IMG/VR virus record: IMGVR_UViG_3300044951_001748
Coordinates: 1 to 62,005 of that record
Direction: 5' to 3' (one strand)
Length of the DNA: 62,005 nucleotides
Source: a virus
Below the pieces are notes generated by a model. The model had not been told where the DNA came from. It was given only the letters and a program-made list of their open reading frames with translations, and searched no databases. Both the position numbers and the translations under genes were made by a program. The first letter of the stretch is position 1; every line of letters begins with the position of its first letter. Shown here piece after piece: positions 27,599-36,953 of the stretch.

Positions 27599-30355
27599 TT
27601 AATATCCTGAAACATCGCCACTAGGATTTCCCAAAGGCTGTAAGTTTCGTTGTGGCTGTACAGGGCTAGCAGGTGCTATTCTTGCTTGTTCTGTTTTTTT
27701 AGCAGCCTCATCGGCTTTCTTGATATAACTGTCCATGGCAGTATTACCATGTTGACTAAATGTATCTTTGCAACTGGTTAATACCTGCGAGAACTTACCA
27801 TTTGCAAAGATATTTTTCACTTGAATAACCAGATAAAATCCATCAACAAACTGATTGTTTTGTGTAAACTCCATGAATCCTGTTTCAGGATTGGGAGCTT
27901 GTCCGCTGCGGAAGGTAAGATAATACATGTTATCACCGCCAATCAGTTCTGCGAAGTTGCTATTAAGATCTGCTAACTTATCAGGAACAGCCGCGTCAAT
28001 ATCAATGTTGCTATGTCCCATCCACCAAGGATCTCCACGTATTTCCAAATCAATTTTTATCATTTCTTTATTGGCACTGTCAAAGTTGCCAATCACGCTG
28101 CCAAACAAACTACGACTTTTAGGATAGTTTATTTGATTAGTGCTAAATGTAGGAGTTTGCTGACTGGCAGCGCCTTGATTGCCATCTGCTTGCCGGGCAG
28201 CATCATTAGGAATAACTGTGTTAACGTAGGGAAAATCTGGATCAATAATGTCTTGATCTTCAACAAAAAGCTGTTGGTTTTCTTGGTTCACCGCGGCAAA
28301 TCTGCTGCGTAACTGTTCTACACCACGTCGTCGAGCCAAAGCTTGTGGGTTATCTTGGATAATAGCACTGGGTTCACGATCGTAAAAATCCACAAAGTCT
28401 TGTGTTTGTTGTCTGAGATTTTGTTCCAAGGTGTTACGTTCTTGTTGCAAGGCAGCAACTTGTTGTTGAGCAGTGTTAAGTCCTGGAATGTTTGCTACTA
28501 TCTGCTGTCGCTCCCGTAATAAAATCAACCTCTCAGCCCCCAAAACCCTTAATTCACCATAAGAATCCTTCTCTTGTAGTTGAGCAGTTAGTCCACGTAG
28601 TTTTTGATTGGCATTTTGTAAGCCTTCTACAAGACGTTCAGCTTCTTGAATTTGTTTTGGCAAGGCATTATATCTCTCTTTGGCTTTGCGATATTGAGCT
28701 AATCGTTGTTCCCATGCACTTGCTTTGTCATTAGCTAGGGGGCCAATAGTTTGATTGCTGTAGTTGTTTGTTCCGGCATAAGGTACTGTGGCTATGGCAA
28801 AAAAGTTGTTGACTTTTAAATCAAATTTTATAATATCTAAGTTCAAACCTGTGTAAATCCATTCATATCGTTTTTTAATTCTACCACTTGTTAACAAAAA
28901 CTTGAGTTTTTGCATTTGCACATTGCGCTTTTCCACAGCCCGTATAGTGGGAATATCTTCTCCACGCACCCGAGTTTCCCAATAGGGAACAATTGTATAG
29001 GTGACTTTTTCCACATATTTGCCAGCACGAAAATCATAGCCCACATAGCTTACCTTGCTGTGGATTTTAACATTTTTGACCAAGCCATGTGTTAAAGTAG
29101 TTACGCTGCCTTGTTGATTTTGCCCACCCTGTGTCCAATTTTTAAACTCATCACACAAGCTAAGTGTTTGGTAAACCAAGCTACTGAAGTCAATGCCCTT
29201 CGTAGCAGTTATCTGAACTGTGTTGCCCTCGGCTTTAATGTTCATGTTCTTGCTGCGCTGATCATCACTAAGACGGCTTTTATTCATCTGCCAGGAGCGC
29301 ATTTCATTTGGCAAGCGAATTTCATATTGTGCTAACGGAGCCGTGCCCAATGCAAGAGTTTCTTGATTGAAGTTCAGTGCTTTCTGAAACTTATCAAAAA
29401 AATCTCCTACTGTAGTGGCACTTACAGATATCGTACTAGTTTGCAAATCTAGTTGATTAGTATAGCCAATTTGTCCATCCATGATACCTTGTACTTCGTA
29501 ACTTCCACCACCCTCATTGCCGCTGAAGTTGATTGTGGTAATTACAACACGATAGATTTGATGAAATAATGCTTGGTCAACTGGTGCGCCATTTTCATCA
29601 TATCCCACAAACCAAACTTCTATGAAAAACTTAGCACGCTGCCAGTTAATAGTACCAAACTGTTGAGCTGTGGAGTTCAATCTATCAGGCAAACTGAAGC
29701 CGTAGGGCTCTATGATTTTCATAGTATAGCTCACACTGGGCATGTTGCGGGTTTCGTTGTTTGTTCCCACCAAGTTACGCAGAGTAAACTCAGTTATGTT
29801 AAATCCTGCTGTTGCTCCACTTTCAGCAATCACTACTTTTGGTATAGCATCTACCACACCTTTGCTGCTAGAAACTGTTTCTGATAGACTTTCACTAGTC
29901 ATCCAAAACTTTATATGGTAAGTATAGTTTGCATATTCATCAAGTGGATTAGGTCGCATGCTCTCACGAGTTAGGGCATCAAAGTCAATAGTTTCAACAT
30001 TTTGAGAAACTTGCCTTATTGTGCCAGCTGTTCGTATAGGTGCTTCGCCTTGCAGAGCATCAGTTTGTTGTATATAACCCAAGGCAGCTTTGGTAACAGC
30101 ATCATAGTTTGATCTGCTAGCTTGGCCAGCTAAGTCTGCAAGATTTTTAATAGTGGCAGTGTCGCCGCGTTGATTAGCTGTTTTTATAGCTGCTCCAATT
30201 ACATCAGGTCTTTCAGGAGCAACAACTGGCCGTGCTGCTGCGGCTTGGTCTGCTGCTTGTGCGCCTCGCTCTTGTTGTTCAGCGATGCGTTGCTGCTGTG
30301 CATTTGGAGTACTGGGCGTCACGAGATAATCTATAGCGCGAGAAAACCAATTCAT
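27599..30355 (-). CDS. Large baseplate hub protein, gp27-like position (918 aa)
   Basis: Directly upstream of gp5 and after gp53, so it most likely forms the hub that carries the spike (gp27 in T4). Residues about 130-490 have a beta-rich hub-like pattern (YANYTYHIKFWMTSE, RAKFFIEVWFVGYDENG, KLNFNQETL region). Residues about 555-680 are Gln/Leu/Glu-rich and probably a coiled coil (EAERLVEGLQNANQKLRGL). The C-terminal part returns to beta structure (MYYLTFRSGQAPNPETG). At 918 residues it is over twice T4 gp27. I do not recognise a named domain. Confidence 0.6.
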   Translation of the reverse strand: MNWFSRAIDYLVTPSTPNAQQQRIAEQQERGAQAADQAAAARPVVAPERPDVIGAAIKTANQRGDTATIKNLADLAGQASRSNYDAVTKAALGYIQQTDALQGEAPIRTAGTIRQVSQNVETIDFDALTRESMRPNPLDEYANYTYHIKFWMTSESLSETVSSSKGVVDAIPKVVIAESGATAGFNITEFTLRNLVGTNNETRNMPSVSYTMKIIEPYGFSLPDRLNSTAQQFGTINWQRAKFFIEVWFVGYDENGAPVDQALFHQIYRVVITTINFSGNEGGGSYEVQGIMDGQIGYTNQLDLQTSTISVSATTVGDFFDKFQKALNFNQETLALGTAPLAQYEIRLPNEMRSWQMNKSRLSDDQRSKNMNIKAEGNTVQITATKGIDFSSLVYQTLSLCDEFKNWTQGGQNQQGSVTTLTHGLVKNVKIHSKVSYVGYDFRAGKYVEKVTYTIVPYWETRVRGEDIPTIRAVEKRNVQMQKLKFLLTSGRIKKRYEWIYTGLNLDIIKFDLKVNNFFAIATVPYAGTNNYSNQTIGPLANDKASAWEQRLAQYRKAKERYNALPKQIQEAERLVEGLQNANQKLRGLTAQLQEKDSYGELRVLGAERLILLRERQQIVANIPGLNTAQQQVAALQQERNTLEQNLRQQTQDFVDFYDREPSAIIQDNPQALARRRGVEQLRSRFAAVNQENQQLFVEDQDIIDPDFPYVNTVIPNDAARQADGNQGAASQQTPTFSTNQINYPKSRSLFGSVIGNFDSANKEMIKIDLEIRGDPWWMGHSNIDIDAAVPDKLADLNSNFAELIGGDNMYYLTFRSGQAPNPETGFMEFTQNNQFVDGFYLVIQVKNIFANGKFSQVLTSCKDTFSQHGNTAMDSYIKKADEAAKKTEQARIAPASPVQPQRNLQPLGNPSGDVSGY

Positions 30356-30356
30356 T

Positions 30357-30665
30357 TTACAATAACCCTGCTAGAGTTTGATTACTGGGAACATAGATCT
30401 GTACGCCAGGTATCATGTCATATATAGGATCCTGTAAAGTATCACTGTTGTAAACTGCGAAAATCCACCACAATCTTGGAGTTCCATATGCATCGTAACT
30501 TAATAAGTCAGGACGATGTTTATATTTTTCAGGCAAAGTAATAACTGCGTCGTCAGCCCCTGTAGTTAAAACTGGAGGCTGCCAGTAATCTAAATACGTG
30601 ACATATTGATTTACTTGTGGTGTTAGCTTGTAATAGCTGTTGTTATTATAGAAAGATTTAATCAT
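30357..30665 (-). CDS. 53: Baseplate wedge protein gp53-like (102 aa)
   Basis: gp53 joins neighbouring wedges in the T4 baseplate. The diagnostic segment 'KHRPDLLSYDAYGTPRLWWI' followed by 'YNSDTLQDPIYDM' matches the gp53 pattern 'RPEeLA..iYGnp.lyWvll..N...DP'. The ATG at 30665 is preferred to that at 30671 because AGG lies six bases upstream. The protein is shorter than T4 gp53 (196), keeping just the core. It ends in a LysM-like 'PGVQIYVPS' strand. Confidence 0.7.
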   Translation of the reverse strand: MIKSFYNNNSYYKLTPQVNQYVTYLDYWQPPVLTTGADDAVITLPEKYKHRPDLLSYDAYGTPRLWWIFAVYNSDTLQDPIYDMIPGVQIYVPSNQTLAGLL

Positions 30666-31570
30666 ATCCATCCTGCTTTTTTCATGGAAACGCTGGTTAT
30701 ATATCCACCACTGCGGAACTTTTCAATACTCCATTCTCTCAGTTGGCGCGGGGTATGTTGCACTGTTAAAGAAACAGATATATCAAATATTGCAGGCACC
30801 CTTGTTACCTTAGACTGCGGACTAGCAGTCACAGTAACATAGTCAGGATCATTAGGCAGTGTAATAGCGAAATTTTTCACAACTACAGGAATGTTTAAAA
30901 ACATACCACCACCATGCGCATCAAAGTATAACACAGGTGGAGGAGTTCCTCGTTGTGGATTTACACTAGCACCAAAACTCATTTTTGTAATCAAGCGCAG
31001 AAAATGCAAGCAGGCTAAATTATATCGGGCTTCTAGCTGAGTTTGACTGCTGAAACTACCTGATACTGTGATAGTTGGGGCACTGGTTCTACTATATGCT
31101 AAAATTTCTTGATTGGTATGAACAGCGTTAAGACTATCATACTGTACATCTTGATTGTATGTAATATTTGGTGTATATGGCCAAATCATTCCACCATAGT
31201 TTTGTAAGTTAACCCAAGGATTATCTGCATATAATAACTTATATGCTACGCTGTTGGGCTTAGCACGTAAACGAGCACGCAAATCAGTTGCACTAGGCCC
31301 AGAAACCGCATTGTTGGCTGTGGTATCCTCTAGTTTAGTGGGATCTATTCCCTGCAATGCATTTTGAGTTACTGTTAGCTGTCGTTGTGTTTCACGACCA
31401 ACACTTCTTTCAGCAAATCGTGCGCCTAAAACTGCCCCGCTTAGTTCGCTATAAGTATTAAAGGGTTTAAATACATCTGATTCGAACGTATCAGGAGCAT
31501 CTGCAGGCTGTATATCTGGGGCTTGAGTAGGCCCCGGAGATGCTTGATTTGAAGATTTTCTTAGGCCCAT
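30662..31570 (-). CDS. Tail tube cap/initiator-like baseplate protein (302 aa)
   Basis: First gene of the hub operon. The C-terminal 180 residues (NYGGMIWPYTPNITYNQDV, ILAYSRTSAPTITVSGSFSS, ARYNLACLHFLRLITKMSFG) have the tube-protein-like pattern of gp48/gp54 family baseplate-tube adaptors. The N-terminal 100 residues are Ala/Thr/Asp-rich and disordered. Preceded by GGAG and by TATAAATA at 31595-31602, so it is expressed late. The assignment rests on pattern and position, so gp48 versus gp54 is not decided. Confidence 0.6.
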   Translation of the reverse strand: MGLRKSSNQASPGPTQAPDIQPADAPDTFESDVFKPFNTYSELSGAVLGARFAERSVGRETQRQLTVTQNALQGIDPTKLEDTTANNAVSGPSATDLRARLRAKPNSVAYKLLYADNPWVNLQNYGGMIWPYTPNITYNQDVQYDSLNAVHTNQEILAYSRTSAPTITVSGSFSSQTQLEARYNLACLHFLRLITKMSFGASVNPQRGTPPPVLYFDAHGGGMFLNIPVVVKNFAITLPNDPDYVTVTASPQSKVTRVPAIFDISVSLTVQHTPRQLREWSIEKFRSGGYITSVSMKKAGWI

Positions 31571-31594
31571 AAATATAAGACTCCAGGTTTGTTA

Positions 31595-31602
31595 TATTTA
31601 TA
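31595..31602 (-). promoter_or_regulatory. T4-type late promoter for baseplate hub operon
   Basis: Exact TATAAATA on the minus strand; start expected near 31588, an 18-base leader to the ATG at 31570. A plus-strand CATAAATA lies 20 bases away at 31568-31575, facing it. Confidence 0.8.
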
Positions 31603-31620
31603 GCACGAAAAACCGGGATT

Positions 31621-31649
31621 TTGACACTGACAAATACCGGGTTTATAAT
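31621..31649 (+). promoter_or_regulatory. Perfect consensus sigma-70 promoter for gp55
   Basis: TTGACA (31621-31626), a 17-base spacer and TATAAT (31644-31649): an exact match to the bacterial housekeeping consensus. It lies 23 bases before the TTG start of gp55 and implies strong early transcription of gp55 and probably gp47/gp46. Confidence 0.88.
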
Positions 31650-31672
31650 CTTGATGATTTTGGAGACAAATA

Positions 31673-33469
31673 TTGACTATAACCGCTGCAATTAAAATCA
31701 AATACTTAACGAACCGTGAACTCTTAGAACAAATCCACGCTAGCAAAAATACCTATTGCAGCTACTTGGAAAATATTTACAGCAGTTTTGATATAATAAC
31801 TCAAGATTTAAACTTGATAAATCTTGAAACTCTTGAGCAAGCTAAAATACGCAAAGCTGAACTGCAATCACAACGTTTACGTAAAGAAGCGCAAGCTCGT
31901 GGTGAAAAAAATCCTGTATATCGAGTAGATCCTGACAGCTTGGATATTGAACAGGTTGTGGTTAGATTAATGACTTATGATCATATTCCACCTCATCCCA
32001 TCAAACACGAAATGGGAAAAACTGTTGCAGAACGCCATATTAAAATAAACTTTCCAGCTTTCCAACATTTTATTTGGACCAATGACTGTTGGGTATGTGT
32101 GGGCAAAAGTCACTGGCGTGGTGGTTTACAAAACGGAGAGTTTTGTAATAACCATGGTTACATTACACCCAAGCTTGCCATGATGTTTATGAAACTTGTG
32201 GAAAAATACAGTAAAAAAGGCAACTGGAGGGGCTATTGCGTTGATGATCAGACTCAAGCTCTAACTCAAAGGGGTTGGTTAAACACTAATGAAATTAACG
32301 AAACGGATATTATTTTAAGTTACGAAACAGGAGATCTCAAGTGGAGCAAAATCAAATCTATTTACCGAGGTGATTTTGATGGTCTGATGCACAAAGTAAC
32401 TTGTCGGAGCATTGATAGTTTGATTACACCTAATCATAAAATAGTTACTGCTCGTGGCTTAATACCTATTGAACAAATTTGTGAAAATGATAAAATAGTT
32501 GTCATGGGCAATGCTGAAAAAGGAAATGATGTAAGCCAATATGCAGATTCTTTGGTAGAATTAGCGGGCTGGATAATAACAGAAGGCTGCTATGATTATG
32601 ATAGGCAAGGCAATATAAAAAGCATTGCTATCTATCAAAATCCCGGAGCCAACGCTGATAAAATCCGTAAAGCCCTGGAAACTCAAAACTTTACTTTCAC
32701 TGAAAACCTGCGCAAAAATAACATTTGCTTTAGAATTTGGAAGTCAGATAGTAAAACTTTGGAAAACTTATTCCCTAATAAAAACATCCCTATGAGTTTT
32801 ATTCTGGAACTTACTAATGATCAACGTGAACTGCTGTTGCAAACATTAATTGCCGGTGATGGATGGAATCGCAAAACCAGTGTTAGCTGGGTGCAAAAAG
32901 ATCAAGGACGAACAGACATGTTTCAAGCTCTTTGCACTTTATTAGGTAAGAAAACAAATAGTCATAAACATACTCATGTAAGTTTTGGTAAAGAAACAGA
33001 ATGTATTACCACAAATGTTTTCAGTAATCGAGCTAATAACACAACCGGGGCTTGTTTAAACTTACATGGCGGCAAACGGAATGGTAGAAGTCATCCTGGA
33101 CGTGGTAAAGCCATGCATCCTAACGAACCAACAACATATTACCAGGGACAAGTATGGTGTCCAGAAACAGAATATGGTTGCTTTGTGGCACGACGTAATG
33201 GAAAAGTTTATCTAACTGGCAATACATATAATGAAGAAATGCAAGGACAAGCTTTGTTGCAGCTAAGTCAGATAGGACTACAGTTTGACGAAAGTCGCAG
33301 TGAAAATCCATTTGCATATTATACGTCCGCAGTGCAGAATTCATTTACTCGAATACTAAATACTGAAAAACGAAACCAAAACATTCGTGATGACTTGTTA
33401 ATAATGCACGGATCTACTCCCAGCTACACAAGACAAACAGAAAACGAAATAGCACAAAAAACTGATTAA
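31673..33469 (+). CDS. 55: Late sigma factor gp55 containing an intein (598 aa precursor)
   Basis: gp55 directs RNA polymerase to TAAATA late promoters. The C-extein (TYNEEMQGQALLQLSQIGL, then NPFAYYTSAVQNSFTRIL) matches the T4 gp55 core (YTQSWKQEM...NPHAYITQACFNAFVQRI). The precursor is interrupted at residues 189-517 by an intein, between Tyr188 and Thr518, the position equivalent to the start of that conserved core. The spliced protein would be 269 residues, longer than T4 gp55 (185) because of an N-terminal extension with Cys/His pairs (CWVCVGKSH, CNNH). The start is a TTG at 31673, with GGAG seven bases upstream and no nearer ATG. Confidence 0.92.
   Translation: MTITAAIKIKYLTNRELLEQIHASKNTYCSYLENIYSSFDIITQDLNLINLETLEQAKIRKAELQSQRLRKEAQARGEKNPVYRVDPDSLDIEQVVVRLMTYDHIPPHPIKHEMGKTVAERHIKINFPAFQHFIWTNDCWVCVGKSHWRGGLQNGEFCNNHGYITPKLAMMFMKLVEKYSKKGNWRGYCVDDQTQALTQRGWLNTNEINETDIILSYETGDLKWSKIKSIYRGDFDGLMHKVTCRSIDSLITPNHKIVTARGLIPIEQICENDKIVVMGNAEKGNDVSQYADSLVELAGWIITEGCYDYDRQGNIKSIAIYQNPGANADKIRKALETQNFTFTENLRKNNICFRIWKSDSKTLENLFPNKNIPMSFILELTNDQRELLLQTLIAGDGWNRKTSVSWVQKDQGRTDMFQALCTLLGKKTNSHKHTHVSFGKETECITTNVFSNRANNTTGACLNLHGGKRNGRSHPGRGKAMHPNEPTTYYQGQVWCPETEYGCFVARRNGKVYLTGNTYNEEMQGQALLQLSQIGLQFDESRSENPFAYYTSAVQNSFTRILNTEKRNQNIRDDLLIMHGSTPSYTRQTENEIAQKTD
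32237..33223 (+). mobile_element. Intein with LAGLIDADG homing endonuclease inside gp55
   Basis: 329-residue class 1 intein. Cys1 is precursor residue 189 (CVDDQTQALTQRGW). Block B is TPNHKIVTARG. The LAGLIDADG endonuclease has its two helices at ELAGWIITEG (about 296-305) and LLLQTLIAGDG (387-397). Block F/G is GCFVARRNGKVYLTGN, ending in Asn517, followed by Thr as the +1 nucleophile. The penultimate residue is Gly rather than His, which occurs in other active inteins. All residues needed for splicing are visible, so it is probably active. Confidence 0.92.
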
Positions 33470-33486
33470 CGGTCAAGGAGACAAAT

Positions 33487-33525
33487 ATGAGTTTGGGCGA
33501 TTGGTGTTCACATATTCAGGAATAG
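33487..33525 (+). other. 12-codon ORF with strong ribosome binding site
   Basis: An AAGGAGACAAAT site is followed by ATG and a 12-codon ORF (MSLGDWCSHIQE) that stops at 33525, before gp47, whose own start at 33576 has a poor site. It may be a leader peptide or the remnant of a deleted gene. Its coding status is uncertain. Confidence 0.3.
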
Positions 33526-33575
33526 CTGTTACATAAGTTTGATTATCATGTCTGTCTAAGCTACTATCAGTAGCT

Positions 33576-34598
33576 ATGACAAATCGCACCCCCCAACTTG
33601 ATAACATCGCAGCTTTCACCGATCTGCATTTTGGAATGAAAAACAACAGTCGCGAGCATAACATGCAATGCGAACAGTTTTTGTTGTGGTTTATAGAACA
33701 GGCTCAAAAACAAGGTTGTAAAACATGTGTGTTTCTAGGCGACTGGCATCATGTACGCAGTGCCATTAATATTTCCACGCTGAACTACAGTGTTGCCGGC
33801 TTGCGCTTGCTTAGTGCCGCTTTTGATGATGTATTTTTTATCATTGGCAATCATGATTTATATTTCCGTGACAAACTGGAAATACACAGCATACCTTACA
33901 TTCAAGAATTTGATAACATTCACTTGATTGATAAAATCACCACAGTGGGCGACCATGCTTTTGTTCCCTGGCTGGTGGGAGATGAATGGAAAAAGGTTGT
34001 TGATATTTCTGTTCCCTATATTTGGGGTCATTTTGAACTGCCAAGGTTCAAAATGAATGCCATGGTGGAAATGCCCGACCATGGCCACCTAAATGGCAAT
34101 CATTTAGCCAAGCAAAAATACGTTTTCAGTGGTCACTTTCACAAACGTCAAGTTCAAGGCAATGTGCATTATATTGGTAATGCATTTCCCCACAACTACA
34201 GTGATGTTTGGGATGATGAGCGTGGCATGATGTTTTGGCAAAAAAATCATGAGCCACGTTATGTTGCATGGCCACAAGCTCCACGATACCGTGTGTTAAC
34301 TCTGCAAGATCTTCTTTATGATCCTCAGCGTCATTTGCAACCACAAAATCACGTAAGAGTGCAAATTCCTCAAGACACTGACTATCTTGACATGACTTTC
34401 CTACGTGAAGTATTACAAGCAGCTTGGCCAGTTAATGAACTGGCGTTTCAAACCGCTGTGAGTAATGAAGTTGCAGAACTTCAAGATGAAGCAATAGACT
34501 TTCAAAGTGTTGACACTATTGTTATCAGTCACTTAAACAGTATTGAAAGCAAAACTATTGACTGTAAAAAACTAGTGGAAATTTATCAGAGTCTATAA
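33576..34598 (+). CDS. 47: Recombination endonuclease subunit gp47 (SbcD/Mre11-like)
   Basis: gp47 is the nuclease half of the gp46/gp47 complex that resects DNA ends for recombination-dependent replication. All metallophosphoesterase motifs are present: DLHFG (16-20), GDWHH (55-59), GNHD (91-94), GHFE (151-154) and SGHFHKRQ (185-192). 340 residues matches T4 gp47 (339). It overlaps gp46 by one base (TAATG), indicating coupling. The start has no strong ribosome binding site. Confidence 0.96.
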   Translation: MTNRTPQLDNIAAFTDLHFGMKNNSREHNMQCEQFLLWFIEQAQKQGCKTCVFLGDWHHVRSAINISTLNYSVAGLRLLSAAFDDVFFIIGNHDLYFRDKLEIHSIPYIQEFDNIHLIDKITTVGDHAFVPWLVGDEWKKVVDISVPYIWGHFELPRFKMNAMVEMPDHGHLNGNHLAKQKYVFSGHFHKRQVQGNVHYIGNAFPHNYSDVWDDERGMMFWQKNHEPRYVAWPQAPRYRVLTLQDLLYDPQRHLQPQNHVRVQIPQDTDYLDMTFLREVLQAAWPVNELAFQTAVSNEVAELQDEAIDFQSVDTIVISHLNSIESKTIDCKKLVEIYQSL

Positions 34599-36370
34599 TG
34601 CTGCAATATCACAATGTAGAAATACGCAACTTCCTTAGTGTTGGTACTGTTCCACAAACAGTGGATTTAACTCGCAGCGGATTTACTTTGGTGTTAGGGG
34701 AAAACCTTGACATGGGTGGTCAAGGCAACCGTAATGGCGTGGGAAAAACCACGCTGTTAAATGCCATTAGCTATGCACTGTACGGCCAAGCTCTAAGCAA
34801 TATCAAAAAAGACAACTTGGTCAATCGCATCAACAGCAAAAACATGAGCGTTTGTTTGGAGTTCAGTCGCGATGGTCAAACATATCGCATTGAACGCGGC
34901 CGTAAACCAGCTTTCTTTAGATTTATTGTTAACGATCAAATGGTCAACAGTCCTGATACTGATGAAGCTCAAGGTGAAAACCGCGAGACTCAAAAGCAAG
35001 TGGAAGCTGTGCTGGGCATGACGCATACTATGTTCTGCAACATTGTGGCGTTGAACACTTACACCCTGCCATTTTTAAGTCAAGGTGCAGGCAAGCAACG
35101 GGAAATCATCGAAGAACTCTTGATGATTACCATGCTTAGCACCAAGGCTGAAACGCTAAAGGAACGCATTAAAGAAACACGCATACAACAAGATCAAGAA
35201 GATTTCAAAATAAAAACCATTGAAGCCAGCAATGAAAAGATTGCTCGCACACTTGCTGATCTCAATACTCGCAGTGAAAAATGGCAAGTTCAACATCAAG
35301 ACAAAATAAATGACATTCAACAAGCTCTTGACAGCATGAGCCAGTTAGATATTGAAGTTGAAATACAAGCACATAGAGATCGAGTAGATGTTGACAAGCT
35401 CAAGTCTGCACGGAACGAGCAACAGCGTTTGCTTACAGGAAAAAATCGTCTTGTAACTAACTTGCAAACTCAGCTAGACAAAAACATGGCAAACTATCGT
35501 CAAGTATTAGACGCACAATGCCCCATGTGTCAGCAAGGGCTAAGTGATCACAATCACAAAGAAATTCTGGGTAATCTTGAGCAACAGATTTTGCAGTTGG
35601 ATCAACAACTGCAACCGTTAAATCTAGAAGTTAAACAACATCAAGAATACATTCAGGAACTAGCGCAAGCAGAACGTAGTTTTGATATACCCAACACTTT
35701 ATACAATAATCTTGAACAAGCTTTGAGCCATCTCAACAGCATGGAAAACCTTCAGCAGGAAATGTCACGGCTGCAACAGGAAACCAATCCCTATCTTGAT
35801 CAACAACACAGTTTGACAGCCACACTGCAACCTATAAACCACAACATACTGAATCAACTCAATAGTCAACGTGAACACCAAGAGTTTTTGTTGAAGTTGC
35901 TTACCAACAAAGAAAGTTTCATCCGCAAAAAGATTATTGATCAAAATCTTGCCTATCTCAATACACGTTTGCAAGATTATCTAAACCGTGTGGGCCTACC
36001 TCACCAAGTGAAGTTTCAAAATGATCTTGGCGTGGAAATTACTCACTTGGGAACAGAAATGGATTTTGATCAACTCAGCCGCGGCGAACGCACCCGTTTA
36101 ATTCTCAGCTTGAGCTGGAGTTTTCGAGACATTTGGGAAAACAACAACCAACCCATTAACTTGATTTTTGTTGACGAGTTACTTGATCAAGGACTGGATC
36201 CTCAGGGCTTGGAAAAAAGTGTGGAAATCCTCAAAGCCCATAGTCGAGACAGAAACAAAAATGTATTTCTAGTCAGTCATCGAGAAGAACTTGTGTCACG
36301 AGTCAGTAACGTCCTTACAGTTATCAAAGAGGATAACTTTTCAAGATTTGAATGGGGTTATGAAGGTTGA
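34598..36370 (+). CDS. 46: Recombination endonuclease subunit gp46 (SbcC/Rad50-like)
   Basis: ABC-type ATPase of the gp46/gp47 complex. Walker A is at GNRNGVGKTT (43-52), the zinc hook CPMC at 308-311 between long coiled coils, the ABC signature LSRGER at 493-498, Walker B at LIFVDE (522-527) and the switch His in VSHRE (near 561). 590 residues versus 560 in T4. Its last 13 bases overlap the convergent nuclease gene. Confidence 0.96.
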   Translation: MLQYHNVEIRNFLSVGTVPQTVDLTRSGFTLVLGENLDMGGQGNRNGVGKTTLLNAISYALYGQALSNIKKDNLVNRINSKNMSVCLEFSRDGQTYRIERGRKPAFFRFIVNDQMVNSPDTDEAQGENRETQKQVEAVLGMTHTMFCNIVALNTYTLPFLSQGAGKQREIIEELLMITMLSTKAETLKERIKETRIQQDQEDFKIKTIEASNEKIARTLADLNTRSEKWQVQHQDKINDIQQALDSMSQLDIEVEIQAHRDRVDVDKLKSARNEQQRLLTGKNRLVTNLQTQLDKNMANYRQVLDAQCPMCQQGLSDHNHKEILGNLEQQILQLDQQLQPLNLEVKQHQEYIQELAQAERSFDIPNTLYNNLEQALSHLNSMENLQQEMSRLQQETNPYLDQQHSLTATLQPINHNILNQLNSQREHQEFLLKLLTNKESFIRKKIIDQNLAYLNTRLQDYLNRVGLPHQVKFQNDLGVEITHLGTEMDFDQLSRGERTRLILSLSWSFRDIWENNNQPINLIFVDELLDQGLDPQGLEKSVEILKAHSRDRNKNVFLVSHREELVSRVSNVLTVIKEDNFSRFEWGYEG

Positions 36371-36870
36371 GTTTTCACTATGTTGCGTATTACATCGCGA
36401 TTAACAGTGAACAAGTCATTGAAATCCGTGACAATATAATGTTGATACCTAGCATAATTGCCTATTTGCAGTTGTGCGTGCCACTTTTCATGGAACACAG
36501 CGAAACTACCTTGTCTGTTAATACGGAATACCACCACACTGAAATCTTGGCTGGTAATGTTTTCTTCCAGTTGTTTGATCCAGCCGTCTAATAGAGGTAT
36601 TTTTTCATTTTTCAACAGTTTGCTAAAAGGAAACTCTTTGTAAAACTTGCTTTCAATAACCAAACCTCTCATGTCACTGGGTGGAATGATGTCAGCACGA
36701 AAACTAGCTATTTGTCCTTGATCCATTAGTTGTTGGCGATGATTGTTCGCACCTCCTAAAAATGCTCCACTGTTCGGAACACGAATAAACTTGGCCTGAT
36801 AAAGTTCAGTTAAAAAGTTAGCGATTATACGCTCGCCTGTATTACCTTTGTTTTTGCCTGCACTGGGCAT
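36358..36870 (-). CDS. PD-(D/E)XK nuclease / Holliday-junction resolvase-like protein
   Basis: 170 residues with the core of an endonuclease-like fold: Glu in GERIIANFL, then RADIIPP (Asp) and VIESKFYKEFPF (E-x-K), the typical D...ExK arrangement. Similar small nucleases lie near gp46/47/55 in marine T4-like phages. A role in resolving recombination junctions fits the neighbours. It is on the opposite strand and overlaps gp46 tail-to-tail. AGGTG is eight bases before the ATG. Confidence 0.7.
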   Translation of the reverse strand: MPSAGKNKGNTGERIIANFLTELYQAKFIRVPNSGAFLGGANNHRQQLMDQGQIASFRADIIPPSDMRGLVIESKFYKEFPFSKLLKNEKIPLLDGWIKQLEENITSQDFSVVVFRINRQGSFAVFHEKWHAQLQIGNYARYQHYIVTDFNDLFTVNRDVIRNIVKTQPS

Positions 36871-36902
36871 GTTTTTTCACCTAAAAAAAATATTTAAGCT
36901 TG

Positions 36903-36931
36903 TTGACAAACTTACAAGAACATACAATAAT
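36903..36931 (+). promoter_or_regulatory. Strong sigma-70-type promoter
   Basis: TTGACA (36903-36908), 17 bases, then AATAAT (36926-36931, five of six consensus bases). Transcription would start near 36938, so the ATG at 36930 cannot be the start codon of this transcript and the ATG at 36954 is used instead. This makes the following gene early. Confidence 0.7.
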
Positions 36932-36953
36932 GACTACAGGAATCGCAATAAAC

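Noticed and set aside
36930-36932. ATG at 36930 as start of the unknown gene
   Set aside because: It overlaps the -10 element of the promoter that precedes the gene; the ATG at 36954 is inside the predicted transcript.
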